Assembly: GCF_036203305.1 (NCBI RefSeq)
Contig: NZ_CP108131.1
Location: forward strand, 4,030,001 to 4,094,000
Source: Streptomyces sp. NBC_00190
GTDB taxonomy: Bacteria > Actinomycetota > Actinomycetes > Streptomycetales > Streptomycetaceae
Direction: 5' to 3'
DNA length: 64,000 bases
Each line of letters begins with the position of its first letter. The stretch's first letter is position 1. A program made the translations under genes and the position numbers. Shown piece after piece: positions 19,985 through 28,841 of this stretch. The notes beneath the pieces are model-generated. The model did no database searches. It saw nothing but the letters and a program-made list of their open reading frames with translations, and was not told where the DNA came from.

Positions 19985-20302
19985 TCAGCTCTCCGGCGGG
20001 GAGAAGACGACCATCACGCGCAGGTCCTCGCTGATGTGGTGGAACTTGTGCGGGACTCCCGCCGGGACGTAGACGACGCTGCCGCGCGCCACCGTCGTCG
20101 TCTCCTCCCCGACCGTGATCGAGGCCCGGCCGCTCACGACGAAGTACACCTCGTCCTGACGGTGCGGCTGCTGCGGATCGCTCTGTCCGGCGTCGAGCGC
20201 GTACAGCCCGACCGACATGTTCCGCTCGCGCACGAACTGCAGATAGGCGCCGTCGTTGGCGACCCGCTCCGCTTCGAGCTCGTCAAGGCGAAAGGCTTTC
20301 AT
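19985..20302 (-). CDS. Cupin-domain protein
   Basis: 105 residues from an ATG with AGGGGCG in front; the longer frame is not supported. Single cupin barrel with motif 1 (PHRQDEVYFVVSGRASITVG) and motif 2 (GSVVYVPAGVPHKFHHI), so two His, a Glu and a further His can bind one metal ion. Substrate unknown; small cupins of this kind are dioxygenases, isomerases or ligand sensors. It is divergent from the holin-type gene. Confidence 0.85.
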   Translation of the reverse strand: MKAFRLDELEAERVANDGAYLQFVRERNMSVGLYALDAGQSDPQQPHRQDEVYFVVSGRASITVGEETTTVARGSVVYVPAGVPHKFHHISEDLRVMVVFSPPES

Positions 20303-20391
20303 CGTCGTTGCGCCCCTTGTACTCAATCGTTCCCGCACATCCGCTGATCTGCGGATGTCCCACCGGGATCTTCTCTGCCACGATCAGACAC

Positions 20392-20772
20392 ATGACCAAT
20401 TTCGTAGTCAAGACGCTCGCCAACGCGGCGGCCCTGGCCGTCGCCATCTGGTTGCTCGCCGGCATCACCCTCGACGACGGCAGCAGTCTGGGCCGCAGGA
20501 CGCTCACCCTGTTGCTGGTCGCCCTGGTGTTCGGCCTGGTCAATGTCATCGTCAAGCCCGTGGTGAAGCTGCTCTCGCTGCCGCTGTTCATCCTCACCCT
20601 CGGCCTGTTCACCCTGGTCGTGAACGCCCTGATGCTGCTGCTGACCTCCTGGCTGGCCGACCTGCTCGACCTCAGCTTCCACGTCGACGGTTTCTGGACG
20701 GCAGTCGTCGGCGGCCTGATCATCTCCATCGTCTCGTGGGCCGTGAACATGGTCCTGCCCGACAAGAACTGA
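20392..20772 (+). CDS. Phage holin family (PF04020-type) membrane protein
   Basis: 126 residues from the ATG at 20392 (MTNFVVKTLANAAALAVAIWLL); four hydrophobic helices with the typical GLVNVIVKPVVKLLSLPLFILTLGLF block. Despite the family name there is no phage context. It lies 10 bp before the tyrosine phosphatase gene and is probably co-transcribed. Confidence 0.86.
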   Translation: MTNFVVKTLANAAALAVAIWLLAGITLDDGSSLGRRTLTLLLVALVFGLVNVIVKPVVKLLSLPLFILTLGLFTLVVNALMLLLTSWLADLLDLSFHVDGFWTAVVGGLIISIVSWAVNMVLPDKN

Positions 20773-20782
20773 ACGGGCTGAC

Positions 20783-21274
20783 ATGTACCGCGTGTGCTTC
20801 GTCTGCACGGGCAACATATGCCGCTCGCCCATGGCCGAGTCCGTCTTCCGTGCCCACGTCGCCGAAGCCGGGCTCGACGCCCTGGTCGAGATCGACAGTG
20901 CCGGAACCGGTGGCTGGCACGAGGGCGACGGCGCCGACCCGCGCACCGTCGCCGTCCTGGAGGCCGCCGGATACGAGCAGGACCACCGGGCCCGGCAGTT
21001 CCTGTCCTCCTGGTTCGACCGCCTCGATCTGGTCATCGCGCTCGACGCCGGGCATCTGCGGGACTTGCGTGCACTCGCGCCCACCCCTCGGGACGCCGCC
21101 AAGGTCCGGCTGCTGAGGTCCTACGATCCGTCGGCCGCGGCCGACGAGACCGACGTGCCGGATCCCTACTACGGCTCGCTCGACGGGTTCGAGGAGTGCC
21201 TGGAGCTGGTCGAGGCAGCGAGCCCGGGCCTGCTGGACGCCGTACGCGAGGCCATGAAGGAGCACACCGCGTGA
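20783..21274 (+). CDS. ptpA: Low molecular weight protein-tyrosine phosphatase
   Basis: 163 residues. The P-loop CTGNICRS puts the nucleophile at Cys8 and Arg at 14, and the DPYYG near residue 128 supplies the general acid Asp. It resembles PtpA of S. coelicolor, reported to influence secondary metabolism. The gene ends in GTGA, where its TGA overlaps the GTG of the next gene, so the two are translationally coupled. Confidence 0.93.
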   Translation: MYRVCFVCTGNICRSPMAESVFRAHVAEAGLDALVEIDSAGTGGWHEGDGADPRTVAVLEAAGYEQDHRARQFLSSWFDRLDLVIALDAGHLRDLRALAPTPRDAAKVRLLRSYDPSAAADETDVPDPYYGSLDGFEECLELVEAASPGLLDAVREAMKEHTA

Positions 21275-22443
21275 ACTCCCCCCACCACGACGACCACGAC
21301 CACGGCCCCGGGGCGGCCCGGCTCGGCGACGGCACCCTGGCCGTCCGCGCCGGGCTGCCCGAGCCCGCCAAGAACGAACCGCCCGTGCCCGGACCGGTCT
21401 TCGCCGCGCACTTCCACCTCCCCGGCGACGTCGAGGGTCCGTACACCTACGGCCGCGACACCAACCCCACCTGGACCTTGCTGGAACGGGCCGTCGGGGA
21501 GCTGGAAGCCCCCGGCCAGGACGTGCACACCGTCGTCTTCGCCTCCGGCATGGCCGCGGTCTCCGCCGTCCTCCTCTCCCAGACGCACACCGGCGACACC
21601 GTGGTCCTTCCCGACGACGGCTACCAGGCCCTGCCCCTGCTGCGGGAGCAGCTGGAGGCGTACGGGATCCACGTACGCACCGCCCCGACCGGCGGCGACA
21701 GGCAGCTCGCGGAGCTCGACGGCGCCCGGCTGCTGTGGATCGAGACGCCTTCCAACCCCGGGCTCGACGTGTGCGACGTACGCCGCCTCGTCGACGCGGC
21801 GCACGCCGACGGAACCCTGGTCGCCGTCGACAACACCCTCGCCACCCCGCTCGGCCAACGGCCCATCGAACTCGGCGCGGACTTCTCCGTCGCCAGCGGC
21901 ACCAAGGGCCTCACCGGCCACGGCGACCTGCTGCTCGGGTACGTCGTCTGCCGCGACGCGGAGCTCGCCGCCCGCGTCCGCAAGTGGCGCAAGATCGTCG
22001 GAGCGATCCCGGGTCCCATGGAGGCCTGGCTCGCCCACCGCTCCCTGGCCACCATCCAGTTGCGCGCGCAGCGCCAGTGGGCCAACGCGCTGGCCGTCGC
22101 CGAGGCACTGGCAGGCCGCACGGACGTCACGGGGCTGCGCTACCCGGGCCTGGCCTCGGACCCCTCCCACAAGACGGCCGCCCTGCAGATGCGGGGCTTC
22201 GGCTCGGTGGTCTCCTTCACGCTTCCCGACCGCGCGCACGCCGAACGGTTCATGGCGGCCCTGCACCTCGTCGAGGACGCGACGAGCTTCGGCGGCGTAC
22301 GGTCCACCGCCGAGCGGCGCGGACGGTGGGGCGGTGACGCCGTGCCGGAGGGCTTCATCCGCTTCTCCGCCGGAGCCGAGGACACCGCGGACCTCGTCGC
22401 GGACGTCCTGCGCGCACTCGATCTCGCGGCGGACGGCGGCTGA
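21271..22443 (+). CDS. Cys/Met-metabolism PLP enzyme (cystathionine gamma-lyase/synthase type)
   Basis: 390 residues from the GTG that overlaps ptpA. Fold type I PLP enzyme: GRDTNPTWTLLE near 61, ASGMAA near 91, ETPSNPGLDVCD near 158, VDNTLATP near 186 and the PLP lysine K212 in ASGTKGLTGHGD. It cleaves or forms C-S bonds of cystathionine or related substrates. The His/Asp-rich N-terminus (HHDDHDHG) is unusual and may bind metal. Coupling to a tyrosine phosphatase is conserved in related streptomycetes, reason unknown. Confidence 0.88.
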   Translation: MNSPHHDDHDHGPGAARLGDGTLAVRAGLPEPAKNEPPVPGPVFAAHFHLPGDVEGPYTYGRDTNPTWTLLERAVGELEAPGQDVHTVVFASGMAAVSAVLLSQTHTGDTVVLPDDGYQALPLLREQLEAYGIHVRTAPTGGDRQLAELDGARLLWIETPSNPGLDVCDVRRLVDAAHADGTLVAVDNTLATPLGQRPIELGADFSVASGTKGLTGHGDLLLGYVVCRDAELAARVRKWRKIVGAIPGPMEAWLAHRSLATIQLRAQRQWANALAVAEALAGRTDVTGLRYPGLASDPSHKTAALQMRGFGSVVSFTLPDRAHAERFMAALHLVEDATSFGGVRSTAERRGRWGGDAVPEGFIRFSAGAEDTADLVADVLRALDLAADGG

Positions 22444-22457
22444 ACAGGCTGTTGAAC

Positions 22458-22494
22458 GGCGGTCCGAGCCTCCCCCCTCGTGGCTCGGACCGCC
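22458..22494 (+). terminator. Terminator after the PLP lyase gene
   Basis: GGCGGTCCGAGCC (22458-22470) and GGCTCGGACCGCC (22482-22494) form a perfect 13-bp stem 15 bp after the stop codon. Confidence 0.8.
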
Positions 22495-22534
22495 CCGGGT
22501 TCCGCATGTGAAGAACCACGCGACAAGGCTAGTT

Positions 22535-22551
22535 GACTCTGTGTCAGAGTC
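22535..22551. promoter_or_regulatory. Inverted repeat upstream of the LysR gene
   Basis: GACTCTGTGTCAGAGTC: 7-base arms around TGT, 69 bp before the regulator's ATG. LysR proteins commonly bind such sites to control their own gene. Confidence 0.5.
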
Positions 22552-22619
22552 CAATCACGGTAAAGACAGGGGGCTATCGGCATATTTATAGTTGAAGGCC
22601 CCCACCGAGAGGTGCCGCG

Positions 22620-23525
22620 ATGGATCTGGCACTGCTGCGCACCTTCATCGCCGTGCACCGGGCGGGCTCCTTCACCCGGGCCGCCACGCTTCTGGGACTG
22701 TCCCAGCCGGCCGTCACCTCGCAGATCCGCACCCTCGAACGCCAGCTGGGCCGACCCCTGTTCCACCGCCGCGCCCGCGGTGTCACCCCCACCGCCGTGG
22801 GCGACGAACTCGCCCACAAGGCCGCCCCGCACCTCGACGCCCTGCTGCGGATCACCGAGGCCGGACGGGAGGCGGCCGGCACCCTGCGCTCCCTGCACGT
22901 CGCCGGGCCCCCGGAGTTCCTGTGCCTGCGGGTGCTCCCGGCGCTGGCGCCCCTCGTCGGCCAGGGCCACACCCTGCGCGCCGCCCTCCAGAGCGGCGCC
23001 GAGGAGACCCTCGACGGGCTCGCCGCCGGCCACCACGACCTCGTCGTCACCACCGCCCACCCCCGGGGCGGACTGTTCACCGTCACCGCGCTGTGCGACG
23101 AGGAGCACGTCCTGGTCGCCGCGCCCTACTGGGCCGCCCTCGTGGGCCAGGACCGGGTGCGCGAAGAAGGCCCCGCCGCTCTCGCCGGCGTCCCGCTCGT
23201 CGAGGTCCACGAGACCCTGCCGCTCGTCACCCGCTACTGGGCCGCCGTCTTCGACACCCGGCCCGATGCCGGCGCCCTCGCCGCCACCGTGGTCGCCCCC
23301 GACCTGCGGGCCGTACTGGAATGCGTCCAGGCCGGCGCCGGGCTCGCCGTCCTTCCCCGCTACCTCTGCCAGGACGCTCTCGACAGCGGCCGGATCGTGG
23401 CCCTGGCGGATCCTCCGGTCCCCCCGCTGCGCACCTGGTTCCTGGTCGTGCGGACCGGCGGCCTCGCCCTCGCCCACCTCGCCCGGGCCCACGACCGGCT
23501 GCTGCGCGCCGCTGCGCACTGGTAA
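22620..23525 (+). CDS. LysR-family transcriptional regulator
   Basis: 301 residues. N-terminal helix-turn-helix LALLRTFIAVHRAGSFTRAA...LSQPAVTSQIRTLE, then a substrate-binding domain of PBP type II. GAGAGG precedes the ATG at 22620. There is no divergent target gene; the upstream lyase ends in a terminator and the NUDIX gene follows on the same strand, so the target may be itself or distant. Confidence 0.92.
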   Translation: MDLALLRTFIAVHRAGSFTRAATLLGLSQPAVTSQIRTLERQLGRPLFHRRARGVTPTAVGDELAHKAAPHLDALLRITEAGREAAGTLRSLHVAGPPEFLCLRVLPALAPLVGQGHTLRAALQSGAEETLDGLAAGHHDLVVTTAHPRGGLFTVTALCDEEHVLVAAPYWAALVGQDRVREEGPAALAGVPLVEVHETLPLVTRYWAAVFDTRPDAGALAATVVAPDLRAVLECVQAGAGLAVLPRYLCQDALDSGRIVALADPPVPPLRTWFLVVRTGGLALAHLARAHDRLLRAAAHW

Positions 23526-23584
23526 GCCTCCGTTTCCGGCCCCTGGCGCGTTTCAGAAGCGGAGTGGTGGGCCACGCTTCTCCC

Positions 23585-24064
23585 ATGACCGAACGTCCCG
23601 TGGTCAAACGCACCGCCCGCGCGATCCTGCTCGACGGTGACGACCTGATCCTCATCAAGCGCACCAAGCCCGGCGTCGATCCGTACTGGCTCACCCCCGG
23701 CGGCGGAGTGGAGTCCACGGACGCCACCGTCGTCGACGCCCTCCACCGGGAGGTCCACGAAGAACTCGGCGCGAAGATCACCGATGTGGTGCCCTGCTTC
23801 GTCGACACCGTCGAGCACATCGCCGACGGGGGAGTGACCGGCGTCAAAGTGCAGCACTTCTTCGTCTGCCACCTCGAATCGATGGACCCAAGCCAACGGC
23901 ACGGCCCCGAGATCGACCATCCCGAGGGCGAGTACGAGATCGTCCGCGTGCCCTTCAGCCGGGTCGGCATCGCAGCCGTCCACCTCGTCCCGCTGTCCCT
24001 GCGGCACTACCTCGACGGGAACATCGAGGGCGTCCGCGCCATGCACGCACCCGACCTGGGCTGA
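23585..24064 (+). CDS. NUDIX hydrolase
   Basis: 159 residues from the ATG at 23585. The Nudix box is visible as GGGVESTDATVVDALHREVHEELGA, with a one-residue departure from GX5EX7REUXEEXGU that keeps the catalytic Glu pair. Substrate unknown (nucleoside diphosphate linked compound). It is convergent with the flavohemoprotein gene. Confidence 0.9.
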   Translation: MTERPVVKRTARAILLDGDDLILIKRTKPGVDPYWLTPGGGVESTDATVVDALHREVHEELGAKITDVVPCFVDTVEHIADGGVTGVKVQHFFVCHLESMDPSQRHGPEIDHPEGEYEIVRVPFSRVGIAAVHLVPLSLRHYLDGNIEGVRAMHAPDLG

Positions 24065-24079
24065 GGACCCGGACCTACC

Positions 24080-24106
24080 GAGACCGGCGGAACGCCCGCC
24101 GGTCTC
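24080..24106. terminator. Bidirectional terminator overlapping the flavohemoprotein stop
   Basis: GAGACCGGCGG (24080-24090) pairs with CCGCCGGTCTC (24096-24106); the right arm runs into the stop codon of the minus-strand gene. Confidence 0.75.
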
Positions 24107-25292
24107 AGCCGGCCACGCCCGCCAGCCCCTCGACCGCGTCGTACCGGATCCGCTCACCCGGTATCCCGATCCGCTTGAGCTCGTCCACCCCGCTGCGGAT
24201 CATCGCGGGCGGCCCTGAGATGAACGCGTCGTACGAACTCCACGGCCCGTGCTCGCCGACCGCCTGCGGCAGCTGCCCGGAGAGCCAGTCGCCGATCACC
24301 GGGCGCACCGACAGCCACGGAAGCGACCGCTGCAACCCCAGCAGCGTGTCCTTGTCGTACAGGTCGTGGTCACTGCGCGCCCCGAAGAACACCTCCACCG
24401 GCCGCCGCTCACCGTGCTCGGCCACGTCCTCGATCAGCGCCTTGATCGGGGCGATTCCGGTGCCCCCGCCCAGGCACAGCATCCCGTTGTCCGTCGTGTG
24501 GTCCACCACCATCGAACCGGCCGGCGGACCGAGGCGCAGCACGTCCCCCGGGCGGGCATGGCGTACGAGCGCGTTGGAGACCCACCCCGCGGGCACGGCC
24601 TTGACGTGAAAGGACAGCAGTCCGTCGGCGCGCGGCGCCGAGGCGAAGGAGTAGTGCCGCCACACCTGGGGCCACCACGGGGTCTCCAGGCTGGCGTACT
24701 GGCCGGCGACGAAGGCGTACGGCTTGTCGGGGCGGACGGTCAGCACGGCGATGTCCGAGGTGCGCAGATCGTGCGAGACCACCTCCGCGTGCCACCACGC
24801 CGGGGTCCTGGCCTCGTCCTCCGCCGCCGCGTCGATCATGATCTGGGAGATCGCTGTGTAGACCCGCACCCACGCGGCCTCCGTCTCCGGCCCCCAGGTG
24901 GCCACCGCGTAGCGGGCCAGCGCACTCACGAGGGCCTCACCCACCGCCGGATAGTGGCCCGCCATGGTGCCGTACTTGCGGTGCCCGGTGCCCAGTTGGC
25001 GCAGATAGGGGGTCAGTACCGCGGGATTGTCGATGTGCTCGGCGGCGGTCAGCAACGCCTTCAGCAGCCGGTCGCGCTGGGTGTCCATGGCGGCGGGGAA
25101 CATGCCGCGCACTTCGGGGTGTCCGGTGAAAACCAGGGCGTAGAAGTAGGAGGTCACCTTGTCGGCGACGGGTGCGATCTCCGCGAGGGTCCGGCGGATG
25201 AGCACGGCATCCGGCGAGGGCTGGATCGCACCGCCCTCGACGGGTATCCGGGACGTCACCCGGCTGGCCGATCTGGTGGGCGGAACGTCCAT
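24105..25292 (-). CDS. Flavohemoprotein (globin-FAD/NAD oxidoreductase)
   Basis: 395 residues from an ATG at 25292 with GCGAGG in front (an ATG at 25313 is also possible). Globin domain in the first half with the proximal His region (LGTGHRKYGTMAGHYPAVGEAL), then an FR-type FAD domain (VWRHYSFAS) and a NAD(P) domain (MLCLGGGTGIAPIKALIED). Flavohemoglobins detoxify nitric oxide to nitrate. The N-terminal ~35 residues are extra. No NsrR-type site was recognised upstream. Confidence 0.9.
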   Translation of the reverse strand: MDVPPTRSASRVTSRIPVEGGAIQPSPDAVLIRRTLAEIAPVADKVTSYFYALVFTGHPEVRGMFPAAMDTQRDRLLKALLTAAEHIDNPAVLTPYLRQLGTGHRKYGTMAGHYPAVGEALVSALARYAVATWGPETEAAWVRVYTAISQIMIDAAAEDEARTPAWWHAEVVSHDLRTSDIAVLTVRPDKPYAFVAGQYASLETPWWPQVWRHYSFASAPRADGLLSFHVKAVPAGWVSNALVRHARPGDVLRLGPPAGSMVVDHTTDNGMLCLGGGTGIAPIKALIEDVAEHGERRPVEVFFGARSDHDLYDKDTLLGLQRSLPWLSVRPVIGDWLSGQLPQAVGEHGPWSSYDAFISGPPAMIRSGVDELKRIGIPGERIRYDAVEGLAGVAG

Positions 25293-25434
25293 GCGGTGCC
25301 TCGCTTCGAGCATCTCGGTCGGTCTGCACACGCCACGGCCTGTGATTCCGTGGTTCCGGGCTCCACAGCGTGCCAGCCGACTCGGAGGCCTGCGGGGAAA
25401 CGCGGAAAATCTGCGCTTCGAACCCACTTTCCTC

Positions 25435-26085
25435 CTAAGATGCCTCAACTCCCGGGCGTGGCACCCCGACAAGCTGGTATGCCTCCCGAAGGTCCCGCCC
25501 CTGGTAGACGTGTGTCGCGCGCTCCGCCAGATAGGGCCTCGCGTTGACCGCCACCGAGACCGGCACCGCCTCGAAGAGCACCGCGTCGGTCATCGAGTCC
25601 CCGTACGCGACGCAGTCGCCCCGGCTCAGCCCGAACCGCTCGCACAGCCGGTCCGCGACCGTGACCTTGCCCTCGGGCGTGAGGATCCCGGACACCTCCA
25701 TGGGCCCGGTGAACGGCACCGCCGGGAAGACCGATCCGTGTGCGGCGTGCGCGCCCCACTCCATCAGCAGTTCCACGAAGAAGGACGGCGACAAGGAGAT
25801 CACCGCGCAGTAGTCCCCACGCTCGCGGATCTCCCGCCACACGTCCTTGATGCCCGCCAGCCAAGGGGAACCGTCGAACGCCGCCCGGACATGCGCGGGC
25901 GTCAACTCGGCCCACAGCGCATGCACCGCCACCGAGAACTCCTGCGGCCCGATCTCCCGTGCGCCGAAGGACCGCTCCAACTCTGCGATCTCGGTACTCA
26001 GTCCGAGCTGCCGGGAGATCTCGACCGGGGCCGCCGAGCCGAACATCAGCGTCCCGTCGAGGTCGAAGAGGTGCAGGGTGGTCAT
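25435..26085 (-). CDS. HAD-IB family phosphatase (SerB-like)
   Basis: 216 residues. Motif I LFDLDGTL gives the nucleophile Asp8 region, motif II is in VISLSPSFF, and motif III is YGDSMTDAVLFE. The helical cap between motifs fits phosphoserine phosphatase-like enzymes, but the substrate cannot be told. Its start region is shared with two parS sites and a divergent acetyltransferase. Confidence 0.87.
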   Translation of the reverse strand: MTTLHLFDLDGTLMFGSAAPVEISRQLGLSTEIAELERSFGAREIGPQEFSVAVHALWAELTPAHVRAAFDGSPWLAGIKDVWREIRERGDYCAVISLSPSFFVELLMEWGAHAAHGSVFPAVPFTGPMEVSGILTPEGKVTVADRLCERFGLSRGDCVAYGDSMTDAVLFEAVPVSVAVNARPYLAERATHVYQGRDLREAYQLVGVPRPGVEAS

Positions 26086-26136
26086 AGCCGTCGAGGCTAG
26101 CTCTCCCCCGCCCGCCGCGGGGAGACCGAAGCCGAT

Positions 26137-26150
26137 GTTTCACGTGAAAC
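26137..26150. other. parS: parS site 2
   Basis: Perfect GTTTCACGTGAAAC, centre of a 26-base palindrome (26131-26156) between divergent genes. Confidence 0.95.
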
Positions 26151-26158
26151 ATCGGCTT

Positions 26159-26172
26159 GTTTCACGTGAAAC
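26159..26172. other. parS: parS site 3
   Basis: Perfect GTTTCACGTGAAAC with its centre exactly 22 bp from that of site 2, about two helical turns, so both face the same side of the DNA. Confidence 0.95.
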
Positions 26173-26207
26173 ATCGACGCGCAAATCCCCTGGACGGCTC
26201 CTGATCG

Positions 26208-27119
26208 ATGATCCAGTCTGGGCCGGTGACACCACCACACCTCAACAATCTGCCGATCCGCGCGCTGACCATGGACGATCTCCGCCTCTGCGCCGACCTG
26301 TCCGAAGACCGAGGCTGGCTCCGCGAGGACCACAAATGGGGCCTCCTCCTCGCCGCCGGAAGCGGCTACGGCGTCGATGCGCCGGACGGAGTAGGACTCG
26401 CCGCCGCCTGTGTCGTCACCCGGTACGGAGGAACCCACGCCGAACCGGAGCTCGCCGCCATCGGGATGGTCCTCATCGCCGACCGCTACTCCCGCCAGGG
26501 CCTGGGACGCCGCCTGATGACGTACGTCTGCGACGACGTACTCAAGGGCATCCCCCTCACCCTGCACGCCACCCCGTACGGCCGCCCCCTCTACGAGGAG
26601 CTCGGCTTCGAGACCACGGGCCGCGCCGAGATGCTCCGCGGGGACTTCCAGGCAGCGGGCACCCCTGGCACCTACGGCACCTCCCGAGTACGGCCGGCCC
26701 GCGCCGAGGACCTCCCGCGCATCCTGCGGCTGGACGCCGAGGTCTTCGGCAGCGACCGCACCCACATGATCACCCGGCTGCCGGCCTTCGCCGACCAGCT
26801 CATCGTCGCCGAAGACCGCAGCGGCAACGGCACCCTCACGGGCTACGCCGCGGCCTGGCCCAACATGGACACCCACGTCATCGGGCCGCTGATCGCCCGC
26901 GACACCGCCACCGCCCAGTCCCTCGTCACCGCACTCGCCCAGGGCACCGACCGGCCGCTGCGCACCGACGTCGATGTACGCCACGAGGAACTCCTCGCCT
27001 GGCTCAAGGACCGCGGCCTCGGCTCCGTGGCCTTCAACGACGTCATGACCCGCGACATCCCCGGCCTGCCCGGTGACTGGACCCGCCGCTGGGCACCGCT
27101 CACCGTGGCCGCAGGCTGA
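26208..27119 (+). CDS. GNAT-family acetyltransferase, two-domain
   Basis: 303 residues from ATG 26208; a GTG at 26226 (297 residues) is an alternative and neither has a clear ribosome binding site. The N-terminal GNAT domain has the acetyl-CoA loop RYSRQGLGRRLMTYV; a second domain of GNAT fold (Acetyltransf_18-like) begins near residue 160 (VRPARAEDLPRIL). Substrate unknown. It lies 19 bp before a second GNAT gene. Confidence 0.86.
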   Translation: MIQSGPVTPPHLNNLPIRALTMDDLRLCADLSEDRGWLREDHKWGLLLAAGSGYGVDAPDGVGLAAACVVTRYGGTHAEPELAAIGMVLIADRYSRQGLGRRLMTYVCDDVLKGIPLTLHATPYGRPLYEELGFETTGRAEMLRGDFQAAGTPGTYGTSRVRPARAEDLPRILRLDAEVFGSDRTHMITRLPAFADQLIVAEDRSGNGTLTGYAAAWPNMDTHVIGPLIARDTATAQSLVTALAQGTDRPLRTDVDVRHEELLAWLKDRGLGSVAFNDVMTRDIPGLPGDWTRRWAPLTVAAG

Positions 27120-27137
27120 GACAAGGAGCACCCCGAC

Positions 27138-27599
27138 GTGACCGACGCTCCCGAACTCACCATTCGTCCCGCCACCGAGGCCGATCTGCCCGCCATCGTC
27201 GCCATGCTCGCCGACGACCCCCTCGGCGCCACCCGCGAATCCCCGGACGACCTCACCCCGTACCGCGCGGCCCTGAAGCGCCTCACCGACGACCCGAACC
27301 AGCACCTGGTCGTCGCCGTCCGCGCGGACCGGATCGTGGGCACGCTCCAGCTGACGATCGTCCCGGGCCTCTCCCGCAAGGGATCCACCCGCTCCATCAT
27401 CGAGGGCGTCCGCGTCCACGCCGACGAGCGCGGCAGCGGCCTGGGCACCCGCTTCGTCAAATGGGCCATCGACAAGTCCCGCGCCGAGAACTGCGACCTC
27501 GTGCAGCTGACCTCGGACGTGAGCCGTACCGACGCCCACCGCTTCTACGAGCGGCTCGGCTTCGCAGCCTCCCACGTCGGGTTCAAATTGCGGCTCTGA
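27138..27599 (+). CDS. GNAT-family acetyltransferase
   Basis: 153 residues from a GTG with AAGGAG in front. A complete single GNAT domain: IRPATEADLPAI at the N-terminus, VRVHADERGSGLGTRFVKWAI as the acetyl-CoA pyrophosphate loop and FYERLGFAASHVGFKL at the end. Substrate unknown; forms a likely pair with the upstream two-domain GNAT. Confidence 0.9.
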   Translation: MTDAPELTIRPATEADLPAIVAMLADDPLGATRESPDDLTPYRAALKRLTDDPNQHLVVAVRADRIVGTLQLTIVPGLSRKGSTRSIIEGVRVHADERGSGLGTRFVKWAIDKSRAENCDLVQLTSDVSRTDAHRFYERLGFAASHVGFKLRL

Positions 27600-27656
27600 C
27601 CGGCCCGATCGGCAGGCCGGGCCCCTGTGTCGGCGGCCCGGCCTACGATCGGGAGG

Positions 27657-28832
27657 ATGAGCCCCAGCCTCCCCCTCATCAGCACCGCCGAGCGCCGCCA
27701 CCGCCTCGGCCGGCGCCACCGCCTGGCTCCCTCGACCCGCGCCACCACGGTTCCCGAGGCCGCGGACGCCGTCGTCGCCCTGCACGCGACCGACGCCGCG
27801 ACCATCTTCCTGTCCGCCCGCGCGCGGCTCACCGAAGGCGGACCCGGCGCGATCGAGCGGGCGCTCTACGAGGACGTGAGCCTGGTCCGGCTGCTGAGCA
27901 TGCGCAACACGCTCTTCGCGGTCTCCACCGACCTCGCCCCGTACGTCGATTCCTCCACCGCCCGGGGCATCGCGGTCAAGGAGCGCCGCACCCTGGTCAA
28001 GCACCTCGAAGAGGACGGGCAGGGCCTCGACGCCGACTGGCTGGCCCGGGCGGAGGCCGCCGCGCTCGACGCCCTCGACAGCCGCGGGCCCTCCACCGGC
28101 AGCCAGCTGTCCGCCGCCGTCCCCGCCCTGCGGCAGAAGATCACCGTGTTCCGGGGCAAGAAGCACGAGACGCAGACCGGTGTGGCCAGCCGCGTCATCC
28201 GGCTGCTGGCCGCCGACGGCCGGATCCGCCGCGACCGCCCGCGCGGATCATGGACGTCCAGCCAGTACCGCTGGGTCCACACCGCCCCCTGGCCCGCCGT
28301 ACCCGCAGCCGAGGCCCGCGCCGAGATCGCCCGCCGTTGGCTCCACGCATACGGTCCGGCAACCGAGGCCGACCTTAAGTGGTGGACGGGCTGGACCCTC
28401 ACCGATGTCCGCAAGGCCCTCGCCGTCGTCGGCCCCGACCAGGTACGCCTCGACGACGGGACCACCGCCCTCGTCAGCCCCGGCGACACCGCGCCCGAAC
28501 CGGCCCCGGAGCCCTGGGCCGCCCTGCTGCCCGGCCTCGACCCCACCGGCATGGGCTGGGCCGACCGCGCCTTCCACCTCGACCCCGCCCACAAGCCCGC
28601 CCTCTTCGACTACGCCGGCAACATCGGCCCCACCGTGTGGTGGAACGGCGAGATCGTCGGCGGCTGGGCCCAGCGCCCCGACGGAGAAATCGTCTGGCGG
28701 ATGCTGGGCAGCCCCGGCGGCGCCGCCGAGAAGGCGATCGCGGCCGAGGCCGCCCGTCTCGGCGCATGGGTGGGCGACGCCCGCATCACCCCGCGCTTCC
28801 GCACCCCGCTGGAACGCGAACTCGTCGCATGA
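27657..28832 (+). CDS. Winged-helix DNA-binding domain protein (HTH_42/AlkZ-type)
   Basis: 391 residues from the ATG at 27657. The body matches the PF06224 type group: LGRRHRLAP at the start, an LLSMRNTLF segment, WTSSQYRW and a C-terminal end ARITPRFRTPLE. Some relatives are DNA glycosylases that unhook interstrand crosslinks (AlkZ); the catalytic Gln-containing motif of that group is not clearly recognised here. It converges on the serine hydrolase with only 9 bp between the genes. Confidence 0.82.
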   Translation: MSPSLPLISTAERRHRLGRRHRLAPSTRATTVPEAADAVVALHATDAATIFLSARARLTEGGPGAIERALYEDVSLVRLLSMRNTLFAVSTDLAPYVDSSTARGIAVKERRTLVKHLEEDGQGLDADWLARAEAAALDALDSRGPSTGSQLSAAVPALRQKITVFRGKKHETQTGVASRVIRLLAADGRIRRDRPRGSWTSSQYRWVHTAPWPAVPAAEARAEIARRWLHAYGPATEADLKWWTGWTLTDVRKALAVVGPDQVRLDDGTTALVSPGDTAPEPAPEPWAALLPGLDPTGMGWADRAFHLDPAHKPALFDYAGNIGPTVWWNGEIVGGWAQRPDGEIVWRMLGSPGGAAEKAIAAEAARLGAWVGDARITPRFRTPLERELVA

Positions 28833-28841
28833 GCGGAGGCT

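Noticed and set aside
20392..20772. Prophage remnant (holin family protein)
   Set aside because: The family is widespread in chromosomes; no phage genes, attachment sites or integrase nearby.
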